From the NCBI RefSeq assembly GCF_018882215.1, contig NZ_JACVOX010000004.1:1-64000 (forward strand): DNA of 64,000 nt. Direction: 5' to 3'. How positions within the stretch are numbered: the first letter of the stretch is position 1; the number at the start of each line of letters is the position of its first letter. The notes under the pieces are model-generated. The model was not told the DNA's origin and ran no database searches. It saw only the letters and a list, made by a program, of their open reading frames with translations. Shown here piece by piece: positions 25,360 through 35,484 of this stretch. Source of the DNA: Polynucleobacter sp. AP-Kaivos-20-H2. Lineage in GTDB: Bacteria > Pseudomonadota > Gammaproteobacteria > Burkholderiales > Burkholderiaceae. Made by a program: the position numbers and the translations under genes.

Positions 25360-25394
25360 GCTAAAAACCTCATCACATCGATGAAGTTTTTAGC
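25360..25394 (-). promoter_or_regulatory. 15-bp intercistronic RNA hairpin between rpsP and rimM
   Basis: On the minus-strand RNA, bases 25394-25380 pair with 25374-25360 over 15 positions, one of them G-U, around a 5-base loop. No T-run follows, so it is not a classical terminator. The site lies between the rpsP stop and the rimM start and may be an RNase III/E processing site, an mRNA-stability element or a partial attenuator setting different levels for S16 and RimM. Confidence 0.8.
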
Positions 25395-25403
25395 AATCGA
25401 ATA

Positions 25404-25649
25404 TTAAACAGCTGGATTGTTTTTGATCAAACGAACTACTGTTGGGGAAACCTGCGCGCCAACACCAGTCCAGTAAGTCAAACGGTCTTGAGCAATACGC
25501 ATTGCTTGCTCAGTTGCCGCTGCTTGTGGATTGAAGTAACCAATACGCTCGATGAAATTCGAGTCACGACGGTTGCGTTTATCAGTAGCAACAATGCTGT
25601 AAAAAGGGCGCTTCTTAGAACCGCCGCGTGCCAGTCGAATGACGACCAT
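25404..25649 (-). CDS. rpsP: 30S ribosomal protein S16
   Basis: S16 is an early 30S assembly protein. The 81-residue product starts [20 protein letters not shown] and contains [21 protein letters not shown], both diagnostic. It is first in the rpsP-rimM-trmD-rplS operon; its promoter must lie in the 224 bases before the divergent META gene. Confidence 0.98.
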   Translation of the reverse strand: MVVIRLARGGSKKRPFYSIVATDKRNRRDSNFIERIGYFNPQAAATEQAMRIAQDRLTYWTGVGAQVSPTVVRLIKNNPAV

Positions 25650-25873
25650 ACTTATTCCTTAAAATCTAAAATGAAAACAGGTTGATTACAACCCAATGAA
25701 ATTTCTACAAAAAACCTTGGGCTCCAGCTCACCAAATAAAGATACGGTAGACCGGAAAACCTCATATTCTAGACGAAAACCCCTACTTCTTCCACCTATT
25801 TAAGCATCTAAGACAGTAGAATAGAATGTCGACTTAGATAAAATATACATTAAAAACAATAACTTAGGTAAAT

Positions 25874-26404
25874 ATGGTCCTTAAATCTAGACTTTTAGAC
25901 TTCCTCAGAAGGCCTTCAAAAGGGTTCTTTCTGACACTTTCTTGCCTAAGTCTTGGACTTTTAAGTGGCTGCGCAAACGTCATCCCTCCATGTGGAGCCA
26001 AAATAAGCCCACCAAGCAGCGAACTCAAAAATACCAAATGGGAGCTGACCCGCTGGAACTTACCCCCCAATAGCAATGGAGAGGTGCGTACCCGCCAAAT
26101 TCCGCAAGGCGATGCCAGTAACCCGATTCAAATCATTTTTGATGCTAGCGGACAACGGCTGAGCGGCTCGACAGGATGCAATCGGTTTACTGCAACCCTT
26201 GATGAAGACACCCGCGGTTTTTCTCTCAAGCAAATCGCCAGCACAAAGATGGCCTGCAGCCCTCAGCGTATGGAATTAGAAAATGATTTCCTCTATGAGT
26301 TAAATGACTATCGCAGCATTGTGCGCAATGGTGATCAATTACTCATGATCGGCACTGATCGTGAAGTACTCAGTTTTACTCAAAAGCCAAACAACGCTAA
26401 ATAA
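25874..26404 (+). CDS. META domain (HslJ-like) lipoprotein
   Basis: The 176-residue protein has a hydrophobic signal with lipobox-like LLSGC near residue 33, after a short basic N-terminus, so it is probably an envelope lipoprotein. The rest is a META domain: TKWELTRW at the start and SGSTGCNRFTATLDED, then IASTKMACSPQRMELENDFLYEL. META/HslJ proteins in E. coli relate to heat shock and novobiocin resistance; the activity is unknown. It is 38 bases before the next gene. Confidence 0.87.
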   Translation: MVLKSRLLDFLRRPSKGFFLTLSCLSLGLLSGCANVIPPCGAKISPPSSELKNTKWELTRWNLPPNSNGEVRTRQIPQGDASNPIQIIFDASGQRLSGSTGCNRFTATLDEDTRGFSLKQIASTKMACSPQRMELENDFLYELNDYRSIVRNGDQLLMIGTDREVLSFTQKPNNAK

Positions 26405-26442
26405 ACACTCAATTATTCATTAGCAATACCACTGAAAGATTC

Positions 26443-26889
26443 ATGAAAAAATCCAAACTTCTTTTTTGCGCACTCGGATTACTCCTTCCGGGCAGCGGCC
26501 TTAATTGTTTTTATCTGCAAGGACTTAAATCTTTTTGGGCATGGGTTCAACTATTTGCCTTGATAGGTGGCGCAGTAGGCTGGGTCATTCTCAAGGACGC
26601 CCACTTTAATTCGGCGCCAGGATGGGTGCTCGTTACTTTTGGCTTTATGGCTATTGAAGCAAGCTGGTTAACCACGATTGCCTTTGGTCTTCGCTTAGAT
26701 GAGAAGTGGGATGCCCAATTTAATCCCGGCATTGAAGATCACCGACGCAGCCGCTCTGGCTGGCTCGAGATACTAACAGTGATTTTCTCATTGGTATTGG
26801 GTGCTGGTGTGATGATGACTTTTTTAGCAGTCTCATTTGAGCAATTCTTCATCTCTCAAATCCATGAAGCAAAAAAGCTATCCCAATAA
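26443..26889 (+). CDS. Small inner-membrane protein, unknown function
   Basis: I cannot name this 148-residue protein. It has about four hydrophobic segments: residues about 5-25, 30-52, 60-82 and 108-134. The hydrophilic loop DEKWDAQFNPGIEDHRRSRSG separates the third and fourth. The LLPGSGLNCFYLQGLKSFWAW start recalls TM2-type small membrane proteins, but I do not press that. It likely shares a transcript with the META lipoprotein and is followed by a strong terminator. Confidence 0.72.
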   Translation: MKKSKLLFCALGLLLPGSGLNCFYLQGLKSFWAWVQLFALIGGAVGWVILKDAHFNSAPGWVLVTFGFMAIEASWLTTIAFGLRLDEKWDAQFNPGIEDHRRSRSGWLEILTVIFSLVLGAGVMMTFLAVSFEQFFISQIHEAKKLSQ

Positions 26890-26913
26890 TTGCAGATAGC
26901 TTTCATTTTGCAA

Positions 26914-26940
26914 GAGCCGCTCTTAAGAGCGGTTTTTTTA
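26914..26940 (+). terminator. Rho-independent terminator
   Basis: The stem CCGCTCTT pairs with AAGAGCGG and is followed by seven T's. It ends the META/membrane-protein unit and lies just before the convergent acyl-CoA dehydrogenase stop. Confidence 0.9.
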
Positions 26941-26957
26941 TTCTCTTTTGCGTCCCC

Positions 26958-28745
26958 TTAGAACTGCTCTACTTCCAGGGCATTGGTGGAGTGACCGCTT
27001 TCAACAATCGACGTTGCTAGTGCTTGTGCTTGAGGCATGAGATTCTCAGCAAAGAAACGAGCTGTAGCAATCTTCGCATCATAGAATTTTGGATCGCCAT
27101 CGCGAAGACGCTCAGAAGCTAAGAGCGCCCTCGCCATTTGCCAGCCGCCCAATACCAAGCCAGATAAGCGCAAGTAAGCAAAGCTACCAGCATAGACAGC
27201 CTTGATATCTGTCTTTGCATTCGTAACGATGTATGCAACGGCCTGCTCGAAGGCGGCACGAGCTAAGGTGAGCTGTTTGAGCACTGCTTTAGCATCAGCG
27301 CTTCCACTGGCAGCTAAATCTTTTTCAGTGGCAGCAATTCTTTGGGAAAGCTCTTTGGCAATCGCACCGCCATCACGAACCGTTTTTCTACCAACTAAGT
27401 CATTCGCCTGAATTGCAGTAGTGCCTTCGTAAATCGTCAAGATGCGGGCATCACGGTAATACTGCGCTGCGCCAGTTTCTTCGATAAAGCCCATGCCACC
27501 ATGCACTTGAACTCCCAGACTAGCGACTTCAATCGACATTTCTGTAGAAAAGCCCTTAACGATTGGGACTAAGAATTCATAGATAGCTTGATTAGCTTTC
27601 CGAACCGCTTCATCAGGGGCGGCATGCTGTGCATCATAGGCAGAAGCAGCGTAATAAGCTAAAGCACGTGATGCCTCTGTGTAGGCGCGCATGGTCATGA
27701 GCATCCGCTTTACATCCGGCTGATGAATAATTGCAACTGGGCCCGGTGAACCCGCTAGATCGCGGCTTTGTACTCGATCTTTTGCATATTGAACCGCCTT
27801 TTGATAGGCACGCTCAGCTACCGCTACGCCTTGCATACCTACTGCAAAGCGAGCCGCATTCATCATCACAAACATGTATTCAAGACCGCGATTTTCCTCG
27901 CCTACTAAGTAACCGATCGCACCACCATGATCACCAAATTGTAGAACCGCAGTTGGGCTCGCTTTAATACCCAACTTGTGCTCAATCGAAACGCAATGCA
28001 CATCATTACGTTCACCTAATGAACCATCTTTATTCACCATAAACTTCGGCACTACAAATAATGAAATACCCTTTACGCCCTCTGGTGCATCAGGTGTTCT
28101 GGCTAACACCAAATGGATAATATTCTTAGCCATATCGTGCTCACCATAGGTGATATAAATTTTGGTACCAAAAATCTTGTAAGTACCGTCACCCCCTGGA
28201 ACAGCACGTGAGCGAACCATCGCAAGATCAGAACCAGCTTGAGGCTCAGTCAAATTCATTGTTCCAGTCCACTCACCAGAAATCATCTTCGGAACATATT
28301 GCTCCTGAAGTTCAGGGCTAGCAGCAGTTAAGAGAGCTTCAATAGCACCATCAGTAAGTAATGGGCAGAGTGCAAAAGAAAGATTGGCTGCATTCACCAT
28401 CTCTAAACAAGCAGTAGAGATCAATTTTGGTAAGCCTTGTCCACCAAACTCTGCGGGATGAATTACGCCTTGCCAACCAGCAGCAGCGTATTGCTCAAAA
28501 GCTTGTTTGAAGCCAGGGGTGGTTGTCACTACACCATCCTTTAAAGAGCTTGGGTTTTGATCGCCAGTCCAGTTGAGGGGTGCCACTACATCTTGATTAA
28601 ATTTGGCTGACTCCTCCAAGATCGCAGGGGCTAAATCTACATCCGCACCCGCGTCAGCATAGGAGGGATAGGCAACAACATCTGATAGCCCAGCTAGTTC
28701 ATTCATCACAAACAACATATCTTTCACTGGGGCTACGTATGGCAT
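26958..28745 (-). CDS. Acyl-CoA dehydrogenase (long form with extra C-terminal domain)
   Basis: The 595-residue flavoenzyme oxidises acyl-CoA to enoyl-CoA. It has the N-terminal helical part, the middle-domain signature WTGTMNLTEPQAGSDLAMVRS (core LTEPQAGSDL), the FAD/CoA helices with VQVHGGMGFIEETGAAQYYRDARI and the catalytic base region IYEGTTAIQANDLVGRK. The extra 100 C-terminal residues match the acyl-CoA dehydrogenase C-terminal-domain family, to which DmdC-type and medium/long-chain enzymes belong. Downstream of etfB-etfA, its electron acceptor, it completes a beta-oxidation module. Chain length cannot be read. Confidence 0.93.
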   Translation of the reverse strand: MPYVAPVKDMLFVMNELAGLSDVVAYPSYADAGADVDLAPAILEESAKFNQDVVAPLNWTGDQNPSSLKDGVVTTTPGFKQAFEQYAAAGWQGVIHPAEFGGQGLPKLISTACLEMVNAANLSFALCPLLTDGAIEALLTAASPELQEQYVPKMISGEWTGTMNLTEPQAGSDLAMVRSRAVPGGDGTYKIFGTKIYITYGEHDMAKNIIHLVLARTPDAPEGVKGISLFVVPKFMVNKDGSLGERNDVHCVSIEHKLGIKASPTAVLQFGDHGGAIGYLVGEENRGLEYMFVMMNAARFAVGMQGVAVAERAYQKAVQYAKDRVQSRDLAGSPGPVAIIHQPDVKRMLMTMRAYTEASRALAYYAASAYDAQHAAPDEAVRKANQAIYEFLVPIVKGFSTEMSIEVASLGVQVHGGMGFIEETGAAQYYRDARILTIYEGTTAIQANDLVGRKTVRDGGAIAKELSQRIAATEKDLAASGSADAKAVLKQLTLARAAFEQAVAYIVTNAKTDIKAVYAGSFAYLRLSGLVLGGWQMARALLASERLRDGDPKFYDAKIATARFFAENLMPQAQALATSIVESGHSTNALEVEQF

Positions 28746-28802
28746 TACAACTCCTCTTTATACAATTTGATACTTAATTAATCTTTGACTTCAATCTTCA
28801 GC

Positions 28803-29738
28803 TCAACCAAGTGCTTTTGTTAGCTCCGGCACAGCAGTATTCAAATCCGCCACTAGACCATAGTCAGCAACACCAAATATTGGCGCCTCTGGATCTTTGT
28901 TGATTGCTACGATCACTTTGGAATCTTTCATACCAGCCAAATGCTGGATGGCACCTGAGATACCTACGGCAATGTAAAGCTGAGGAGCCACAATCTTGCC
29001 AGTCTGACCCACTTGGTAATCATTGGGAACATAACCTGCATCCACCGCAGCACGGGATGCACCTAAAGCAGCACCGAGCTTGTCGGCCAAAGGAGCAATG
29101 AGCTCCTGATACTTTTCACCAGAACCCAAACCGCGACCACCAGAAACAATAATCTTGGCGGCGGTCAATTCTGGACGATCAGATTTAGTCAGCTCACGAC
29201 CAACAAAGGATGATGAAGATTTACTATCAGCAGCAGCAGCTTTTTCTACAGCAGCTGAACCACCAGTTGCAGCGACTGGATCAAAACCAGTAGTACGTAC
29301 GGTAATCACTTTGATTAGGTCAGTGGATTGCACGGTTGCAATCGCATTGCCAGCATAAATTGGACGCTCGAAAGTATCTACAGAGATGACTTTGGTAATG
29401 TCAGACAACTGGGCCACATCTAACTTAGCGGCAACGCGTGGCAAAACATTCTTCCCATTAGCTGTTGCAGGAGCGAGGATATGACTATAGCTATTCGCAA
29501 TGGAGATGATCTGCGCAGCCAAAGGTTCAGCCAATTGATCGGCCAAATTGGCGGCATCGATTTGAATGACTTTGCGCACACCAGCAATTTGCGCTGCGGC
29601 AGCTACGGCAGCATCAGCACCACTACCAGCAACGAGCACATCCACTTCAGGAGAGCACTGCAAAGCAGCTGCTACAGCATTAAGGGTTGCCGCTTTTAAT
29701 GATTGATTGTCGTGTTCAGCAATAACAAGTGCAGCCAT
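28803..29738 (-). CDS. etfA: Electron transfer flavoprotein subunit alpha
   Basis: EtfA carries FAD and passes electrons from acyl-CoA dehydrogenases to the ETF:quinone oxidoreductase. The 311-residue protein has the C-terminal FAD domain signature [50 protein letters not shown] (core [12 protein letters not shown]) and [12 protein letters not shown]. It begins directly after the etfB stop with no gap and is 57 bases before the acyl-CoA dehydrogenase. Confidence 0.97.
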   Translation of the reverse strand: MAALVIAEHDNQSLKAATLNAVAAALQCSPEVDVLVAGSGADAAVAAAAQIAGVRKVIQIDAANLADQLAEPLAAQIISIANSYSHILAPATANGKNVLPRVAAKLDVAQLSDITKVISVDTFERPIYAGNAIATVQSTDLIKVITVRTTGFDPVAATGGSAAVEKAAAADSKSSSSFVGRELTKSDRPELTAAKIIVSGGRGLGSGEKYQELIAPLADKLGAALGASRAAVDAGYVPNDYQVGQTGKIVAPQLYIAVGISGAIQHLAGMKDSKVIVAINKDPEAPIFGVADYGLVADLNTAVPELTKALG

Positions 29739-30488
29739 TTAGATCACCTTCGCTTCATTTTTGAGTTTTTCTACAAGGGCTGCTACATCAGCAACCATCA
29801 CGCCAGCAGAGCGCTTTGGCGGCTCTTCTACTTTAAGTGTTTTCAGGCGTGGGGCAATATCGACACCCAATTCTTCAGGCTTCACGATATCAATCGTTTT
29901 CTTCTTGGCCTTCATGATGTTCGGCAAAGTGACATAGCGTGGTTCATTCAAGCGCAGGTCAGTGGTAATCACTGCCGGCAAAGTTAGTGCAATAGTTTCT
30001 AAGCCGCCATCGACTTCGCGAGTCACAGTGGCATTGCCGTCTGCAACCACCACTTTGGAGGCAAAGGTAGCCTGAGGGATATCCAACAAGCTTGCCAGCA
30101 TCTGACCGGTTTGATTACTGTCATCGTCAATTGCTTGCTTACCAAGAATGATGATTTGCGCTTGCTCTTTATCAGAGAGCGCCTTGAGAATCTTCGCTAC
30201 TGCTAAAGGTTGCAGCTCTGCATCTGTCTCCACCAGGATGGCACGATCCGCACCAATTGCCAAAGCGGTACGTAGGGTTTCTTGGCATTGAGTTGCGCCA
30301 GCAGTCACTACAACCACTTCAGTTGCAACACCCGCCTCTTTTAAGCGCACTGCTTCCTCTACTGCGATTTCATCAAAGGGATTCATGCTCATTTTGACGT
30401 TCGCTAAATCAACACCAGAGTTATCTGATTTCACCCGAATTTTGACGTTGTAATCTACAACGCGTTTTACAGCTACTAAGACTTTCAT
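29739..30488 (-). CDS. etfB: Electron transfer flavoprotein subunit beta
   Basis: EtfB holds AMP and docks the dehydrogenase partner. The 249-residue protein begins [20 protein letters not shown] and contains [17 protein letters not shown] and the AMP-binding [17 protein letters not shown] plus the signature [27 protein letters not shown] (core [16 protein letters not shown]). It is first in the etfB-etfA-acyl-CoA-dehydrogenase operon. Confidence 0.97.
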   Translation of the reverse strand: MKVLVAVKRVVDYNVKIRVKSDNSGVDLANVKMSMNPFDEIAVEEAVRLKEAGVATEVVVVTAGATQCQETLRTALAIGADRAILVETDAELQPLAVAKILKALSDKEQAQIIILGKQAIDDDSNQTGQMLASLLDIPQATFASKVVVADGNATVTREVDGGLETIALTLPAVITTDLRLNEPRYVTLPNIMKAKKKTIDIVKPEELGVDIAPRLKTLKVEEPPKRSAGVMVADVAALVEKLKNEAKVI

Positions 30489-30576
30489 CCCTCAAACCTC
30501 TCCAATAATATATAAATCGAGAATAAACCCTCAATAAAAAGCACGATCGTTTTATTTTACCTGAATATTTGCCAAA

Positions 30577-32229
30577 TTAAACATCAATTGCGGTAGCTGA
30601 ACCCGCTTGTTTCCGAAGCTCAAACTTCTGAATCTTGCCAGTCGAGGTCTTTGGTAGCTCACAGAACACAATGGCTCTCGGAACCTTAAAGCCTGCTAAA
30701 TGCTTTTTACAGTGGGCAATAATCTCCTCAGCAGTCACTTCTGAGCCAGGTTTGATTTCCAAGAAGGCACAAGGCGTTTCACCCCACTTAGCGTCAGGCT
30801 TAGCAACCACCGCAGCAGCATTAATGGCTGGGTGTCGATAGAGCACATCCTCAACCTCTACAGAGGAAATATTTTCACCTCCAGAAATAATGATGTCTTT
30901 GCTGCGGTCCTTCATCTTCACATAACCATCTGGATTTATTACCGCCAAATCACCCGAGTGAAACCAGCCACCTTCAAATGCCTCTTGGGTTGCTTTTTCG
31001 TTCTTCAGATATCCCTTCATGGCGATATTGCCCTTGAACATAATTTCACCCATGGTTTCACCATCAGCCGGAACGGCCTGCATAGTTTCTGGATCAAGAA
31101 CAGCAATTGCTTGTTGCATGTGGTAGCGCACACCTTGACGTGCATTTAAGCGAGCACGCTCACCGATATCAACATCATTCCACTCATCTTGTTTAACGCA
31201 CACAGCTGCTGGCCCATAGGTTTCAGTCAAACCATAGACGTGCGTTAAATCAAATCCTAACTTTTCCATGCCCTCAATAATGGATGCAGGTGGTGCGGCA
31301 CCCGCGATCAAGCCTTTGACTCCTGCGGGCACTCCCACCTTCAGCTCATCTGGCGCATTGACCAACAAGTTATGCACGATAGGTGCTGCGCAGTAGTGGG
31401 TCACGCCATGTTCTTTAATTGCCGCAAAAATATGTTGCGCATCAACCCGACGCAAGCAGACATTGACACCAGCGCGAGCTGCGATCGTCCATGGGAAGCA
31501 CCAACCATTGCAATGGAACATCGGCAGAGTCCAAAGATAAATAGGGTGCTTATTAATATCCCAGTCCAGCACATTGGAAACAGCATTGATTGCAGCGCCA
31601 CGATGGTGATACACCACGCCCTTAGGGTTACCAGTAGTTCCCGATGTGTAGTTCAAGCAAATCGCTTGCCACTCATCTGCGGGAACTTGCCATGCAAAAT
31701 TTGGATCCCCTTCGGAGAGTAATTTCTCATAAGTAAGTTTGCCTAACTTCTCGCCAGGAACATTAAATTCATTTTCTTCAACATCTACCACCAAGAAATC
31801 ACGACCAGAATCTTTCTTAGCGATCTCAAGCGCTTTTTTCATCACCCCTGAAAATTCAGGATCAACAATGACTACCTTTGCTTCGCCATGATTCAGCATA
31901 AAAGCCACTGTCTCTGCGTCTAAACGAGTATTAAGAGCATTCAAAACTGCACCCGCCATCGGAATACCAAAGTGGGCTTCTACCATTGGAGGCGTGTTGG
32001 GTAACATCACCGCTACGGTGTCACCCAAACCAACACCATGCTTTTGCAAGGCGCTAGCCAAGCGACGGCAACGCTCATAGGTTTGCGCCCAGGTCTGACG
32101 CAATTTCCCATGAATAACGGCAGTTTTATTGGGGTAAATTTCTGCTGAGCGCTCTAAAAATAAGAGCGGTGTAATTGGGGTGTAGTTGGCTGGATTGCGA
32201 GCCAAACCTTGTTCATAAATATTTGCCAT
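30577..32229 (-). CDS. Acyl-CoA synthetase (AMP-forming)
   Basis: The 550-residue adenylate-forming enzyme activates a carboxylic acid to its CoA ester. Motifs are LNYTSGTTGNPKGVVYHHRG (P-loop-like A3), HVYGLTETYGP (A5), GWFHSGDLAVINPDGYVKMKDRSKDII (core HSGDLAVINPDGY) and the catalytic Lys in PKTSTGKIQKFELR. It resembles medium-chain fatty acid or aryl-propionyl CoA ligases of the same length. Its place upstream of etfBA and acyl-CoA dehydrogenase fits fatty-acid activation, although an 88-base gap separates them. Confidence 0.92.
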   Translation of the reverse strand: MANIYEQGLARNPANYTPITPLLFLERSAEIYPNKTAVIHGKLRQTWAQTYERCRRLASALQKHGVGLGDTVAVMLPNTPPMVEAHFGIPMAGAVLNALNTRLDAETVAFMLNHGEAKVVIVDPEFSGVMKKALEIAKKDSGRDFLVVDVEENEFNVPGEKLGKLTYEKLLSEGDPNFAWQVPADEWQAICLNYTSGTTGNPKGVVYHHRGAAINAVSNVLDWDINKHPIYLWTLPMFHCNGWCFPWTIAARAGVNVCLRRVDAQHIFAAIKEHGVTHYCAAPIVHNLLVNAPDELKVGVPAGVKGLIAGAAPPASIIEGMEKLGFDLTHVYGLTETYGPAAVCVKQDEWNDVDIGERARLNARQGVRYHMQQAIAVLDPETMQAVPADGETMGEIMFKGNIAMKGYLKNEKATQEAFEGGWFHSGDLAVINPDGYVKMKDRSKDIIISGGENISSVEVEDVLYRHPAINAAAVVAKPDAKWGETPCAFLEIKPGSEVTAEEIIAHCKKHLAGFKVPRAIVFCELPKTSTGKIQKFELRKQAGSATAIDV

Positions 32230-32265
32230 CTTCAGCTTTCGATTTCTGTTTTACTAAATTTTTTA

Positions 32266-33186
32266 TTAAATGTCTGCTAGTGCTTTAATATGGGCCACCA
32301 CACTGCGGCCTAAAGCAGAGAGGTTATAACCACCCTCTAAGCAGCTCACAATGCGTCCTTGCGCATACTCATTAGCAATCTCTTTTAAACGTTTGGTAAT
32401 CCAGACATAGTCATCCTCCACCAAGCCCATCTGACCTAAATCATCCTCGCGATGGGCATCAAACCCTGCTGAAATAATCACGAGCTCAGGCTCAAAATTA
32501 CGCAAAGCTGGCAACCACTGCTCTTCCACAATGGAGCGCACCACATCGCCCCGAGTCGCAGCAGGCAAAGGTACATTGACCATATTGTTTGCGTGATCAA
32601 GGCCGCTATAGGGATAAAAGGGATGTTGAAAAAAGCTACACATCAAGACATTAGGGTCATTGAAAAAGGCAGCTTCAGTACCGTTGCCATGATGGACATC
32701 AAAATCAACGATGGCGACACGCTCAATGCCGTATGTTTCCATTGCATATCGCGCAGCAATCGCCACGTTATCAAATAAACAAAATCCCATAGAACGCGTT
32801 GGCTCCGCATGATGTCCTGGCGGTCTTACAGCACAAAATACGTTCTCAACCTCACCCTTCATCACAGCATCTACGCCTGCAATAGCAGCGCCTGCAGCTC
32901 TGAGTGAAGCTCTGTAAGTATGGGGATTCATAATGGTGTCACCATCGAGCATGAAATACCCGCTCTCTGGGGCGCGATCTCGAACAAAAGAAACGTGGTC
33001 AGAACTATGAACCAATTCCAATTGGTCCTCAGTGGCCAATGGCGCATCTAAATGATGTAAAAATTGATCAACACCACTGCGAATCAGTTGATCATTGATC
33101 GCCTGAATTCTCTCTGGACACTCTGGATGATGGCTTCCCATCTCATGTTTCAGAAAGTCTGGATGAGTTATGTATCCTGTTGTCAT
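32266..33186 (-). CDS. Histone deacetylase family hydrolase
   Basis: The 306-residue zinc hydrolase belongs to the class II HDAC/acetylpolyamine amidohydrolase family; bacterial members remove acyl groups from polyamines or proteins. Key residues are seen in RPPGHHAEPTRSMGFC (His-His pair), VDFDVHHGNGTEAAF (zinc Asp and His) and ISAGFDAHREDDLG (second zinc Asp), with LEGGYNLSALGRS near the C-terminus. It lies 36 bases after the acyl-CoA synthetase start on the same strand, upstream of it, so the genes may be cotranscribed. The physiological substrate is unknown. Confidence 0.92.
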   Translation of the reverse strand: MTTGYITHPDFLKHEMGSHHPECPERIQAINDQLIRSGVDQFLHHLDAPLATEDQLELVHSSDHVSFVRDRAPESGYFMLDGDTIMNPHTYRASLRAAGAAIAGVDAVMKGEVENVFCAVRPPGHHAEPTRSMGFCLFDNVAIAARYAMETYGIERVAIVDFDVHHGNGTEAAFFNDPNVLMCSFFQHPFYPYSGLDHANNMVNVPLPAATRGDVVRSIVEEQWLPALRNFEPELVIISAGFDAHREDDLGQMGLVEDDYVWITKRLKEIANEYAQGRIVSCLEGGYNLSALGRSVVAHIKALADI

Positions 33187-33281
33187 TACTCGAAATCCTC
33201 AATAGCAAATTTGTTATTTTTATAATCTAATTAAACGTGCTCAACATTCGAAAATCCAATACCAATAAAAATATCTTAGGC

Positions 33282-34535
33282 ATGAACTTTCACGTCTCCT
33301 ACCTACTGCTTGCTCTTGCGTTTTTAGCAGGGTGCTCTAGCACCTCCACACAACCAACCCAATCGCAACAGCCCATCGTAAACCAGACTGACGATGTCGC
33401 TACCGAGGCGCGTTTTAGCCAGAACCTCAACGAACTCCTTACCCAGGTCTCCCAGAACCAAGAAATCCCACTCCCAGCCCTAGAAATGGGCTTCCTAGAT
33501 GCTAAAACGGTTCCCTCAATTCGGAAATTGGTATTACCCCCATCGGTTACATTTAAGAAGAATTGGCTGGCTTATCGCAAACGCTTTATTGAGCCCGTGC
33601 GCCTTAAGGCTGGCAGGGTCTTTTGGGACCAAAATCAAGCCTTTTTGAGCCAAGTTGAGCAAGAGTCAGGGGTGCCAGCTGAGATTATTGTGGCCATTAT
33701 TGGCATCGAGACCATCTATGGGCGCCAAACTGGTAATTTCAGGGTGAAAGATGTTTTATCCACCCTCGCCTTTAGTTACCCAGATACCCCAAATAAACCA
33801 GCACGTGAACAACTCTTCAAGGATCAACTCAAAGAACTCATTCTGATGTGTTGGACCGGGGCGGGTGGCAAGTTGCCCTCTAAAAATAGTAGTCAAGGTA
33901 TCAATAGCACACGCTTTAATGCTTGCCTAAATCAGAATAGTTCTTATGCTGGCGCCATCGGCCTGCCACAGTTCATGCCCAGCAGTATTCGCAGCTTTGC
34001 AGTCGATGGTGACGGCGATGGTCAAATTGATCTAAGGCAAAGCCCTAAGGATGCTATTGCGAGTGTTGCCAACTTCATGAAAAAACATGGCTGGCAACCC
34101 GGTATGCCGATTTCATTTCCAGTTCAAGAAAATGGCATCAGTACTGCCAAAGCAATGGCTGATGGTGAACCGCAATTGAAATTTACTGTACAAGAGCTCA
34201 TTGAAAAAGAAATCTTGACTCAGCAACAGGGCGATCTTCAAAGTGGTGGGGTAGAGCCACAAAGCAAAGCTTTCATCGTTGACCTACCGTATCCAGATAA
34301 AGATGGCGTAGACCAAGTGCAATATTTTGTTGGCTTAAATAATTTTCTGACGATAGTGCAATACAACCGCAGTTATTTCTATGCGCAAAGTGTTGCTGAG
34401 TTTGCCCAAGCCCTAGGATATAAAAATCAAAGTGTTGTGCCAGTAGAAAACTCAAGTAAAACTGTTGGCTCAAAGGCGGCTACTGAAAAGTCTAAACCCA
34501 AGAAATCCAGCGCTAAGAAAAAAGTAAAGTCTTAA
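33282..34535 (+). CDS. Membrane-bound lytic murein transglycosylase B (MltB family)
   Basis: A 417-residue outer-membrane lipoprotein that cleaves peptidoglycan with 1,6-anhydro product formation. The signal ends in lipobox LAGC (residues about 14-17). The catalytic Glu lies in VAIIGIETIYGRQTG. SYAGAIGLPQFMPSSIRSFAVDGDGDGQIDL follows (core IGLPQFMPSSI), and the C-terminus is a Lys-rich tail. ATG 33282 yields a proper lipoprotein signal; GTG 33237 would add 15 polar residues. It converges with cysM with a 4-base overlap. Confidence 0.92.
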   Translation: MNFHVSYLLLALAFLAGCSSTSTQPTQSQQPIVNQTDDVATEARFSQNLNELLTQVSQNQEIPLPALEMGFLDAKTVPSIRKLVLPPSVTFKKNWLAYRKRFIEPVRLKAGRVFWDQNQAFLSQVEQESGVPAEIIVAIIGIETIYGRQTGNFRVKDVLSTLAFSYPDTPNKPAREQLFKDQLKELILMCWTGAGGKLPSKNSSQGINSTRFNACLNQNSSYAGAIGLPQFMPSSIRSFAVDGDGDGQIDLRQSPKDAIASVANFMKKHGWQPGMPISFPVQENGISTAKAMADGEPQLKFTVQELIEKEILTQQQGDLQSGGVEPQSKAFIVDLPYPDKDGVDQVQYFVGLNNFLTIVQYNRSYFYAQSVAEFAQALGYKNQSVVPVENSSKTVGSKAATEKSKPKKSSAKKKVKS

Positions 34536-35443
34536 GCCGGAAAAACACCAGTAGATAGATAGCGGTCACCACGGTCGCAGACAATAAAGACGATCGTGGC
34601 ATTTTCAACTTGACGGGCAATGCGCAAAGCCACTACCAAGGCACCTCCAGCAGAGATGCCACAGAAAATACCCTCTTCTGCTGCCAAGCGACGGGCCATC
34701 TCCTCTGCATCCGCTTGCGAAACATACTCAATCAGATCTACCTTATCGCCTTGATAAATCTTGGGCAGGTACTCGGGTGCCCACTTCCGAATACCAGGGA
34801 TCTGTGAGCCCTCTTCTGGTTGTGCACCAATAATCTGAATCGCAGGATTCATAGACTTTAGATAAGTGGAGACTCCCGTAATGGTTCCAGTTGTACCCAT
34901 AGCGGATATGAAATGGGTAATCTGTCCATCAGTGTCTCGCCAAATTTCTGGTCCAGTAGTTTCTATATGTGCTCTAGGATTGTCAGGATTGGCAAATTGA
35001 TCAAGTAATCTACCGCGCCCTTCTCTTTGCAGCTGCAAGGCGTAATCTCTGGCAAATTCCATACCGCCAGAGGCTGCGGTCAATATTAATTCAGCACCAT
35101 AAGCCGCCATACTTTGACGACGTTCAATGCTTTGATTTTCTGGCATGACTAGAATCATTTTGTAACCGAGCATCGCTGCAGTCATTGCCAAAGCAATACC
35201 CGTATTGCCGCTGGTTGCCTCAATTAATGTATCGCCAGGTTTAATCTCACCGCGCTCTTGTGCGCGTGAGATCATCGACAGCGCAGGTCGATCCTTCACC
35301 GACCCGGCTGGATTGTTTCCTTCCAACTTACCCAAGATCACATTATTGCGATTCTCGTTTTCTAAACCAGGAATACGCTGCAAACGAACTAAAGGCGTAT
35401 TGCCCACAGTCTGCGAAATAGTAAGGTAGGAAGGTTTGCTCAT
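34532..35443 (-). CDS. cysM: Cysteine synthase B
   Basis: CysM is the PLP-dependent O-acetylserine sulphhydrylase isoform that also uses thiosulphate. The 303-residue protein has the PLP-lysine motif EGNNPAGSVKDRPALSMI (typical CysM form), the substrate loop EATSGNTGIALAM, and GTTGTITGVSTYLK binding the phosphate. Length matches CysM. It is the last gene in the long minus-strand series, 41 bases after the HhH protein. Confidence 0.95.
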   Translation of the reverse strand: MSKPSYLTISQTVGNTPLVRLQRIPGLENENRNNVILGKLEGNNPAGSVKDRPALSMISRAQERGEIKPGDTLIEATSGNTGIALAMTAAMLGYKMILVMPENQSIERRQSMAAYGAELILTAASGGMEFARDYALQLQREGRGRLLDQFANPDNPRAHIETTGPEIWRDTDGQITHFISAMGTTGTITGVSTYLKSMNPAIQIIGAQPEEGSQIPGIRKWAPEYLPKIYQGDKVDLIEYVSQADAEEMARRLAAEEGIFCGISAGGALVVALRIARQVENATIVFIVCDRGDRYLSTGVFPA

Positions 35444-35484
35444 AAAGCCATTTTAGCCATAAGCCGCCTTAAACACGGAAGGGT

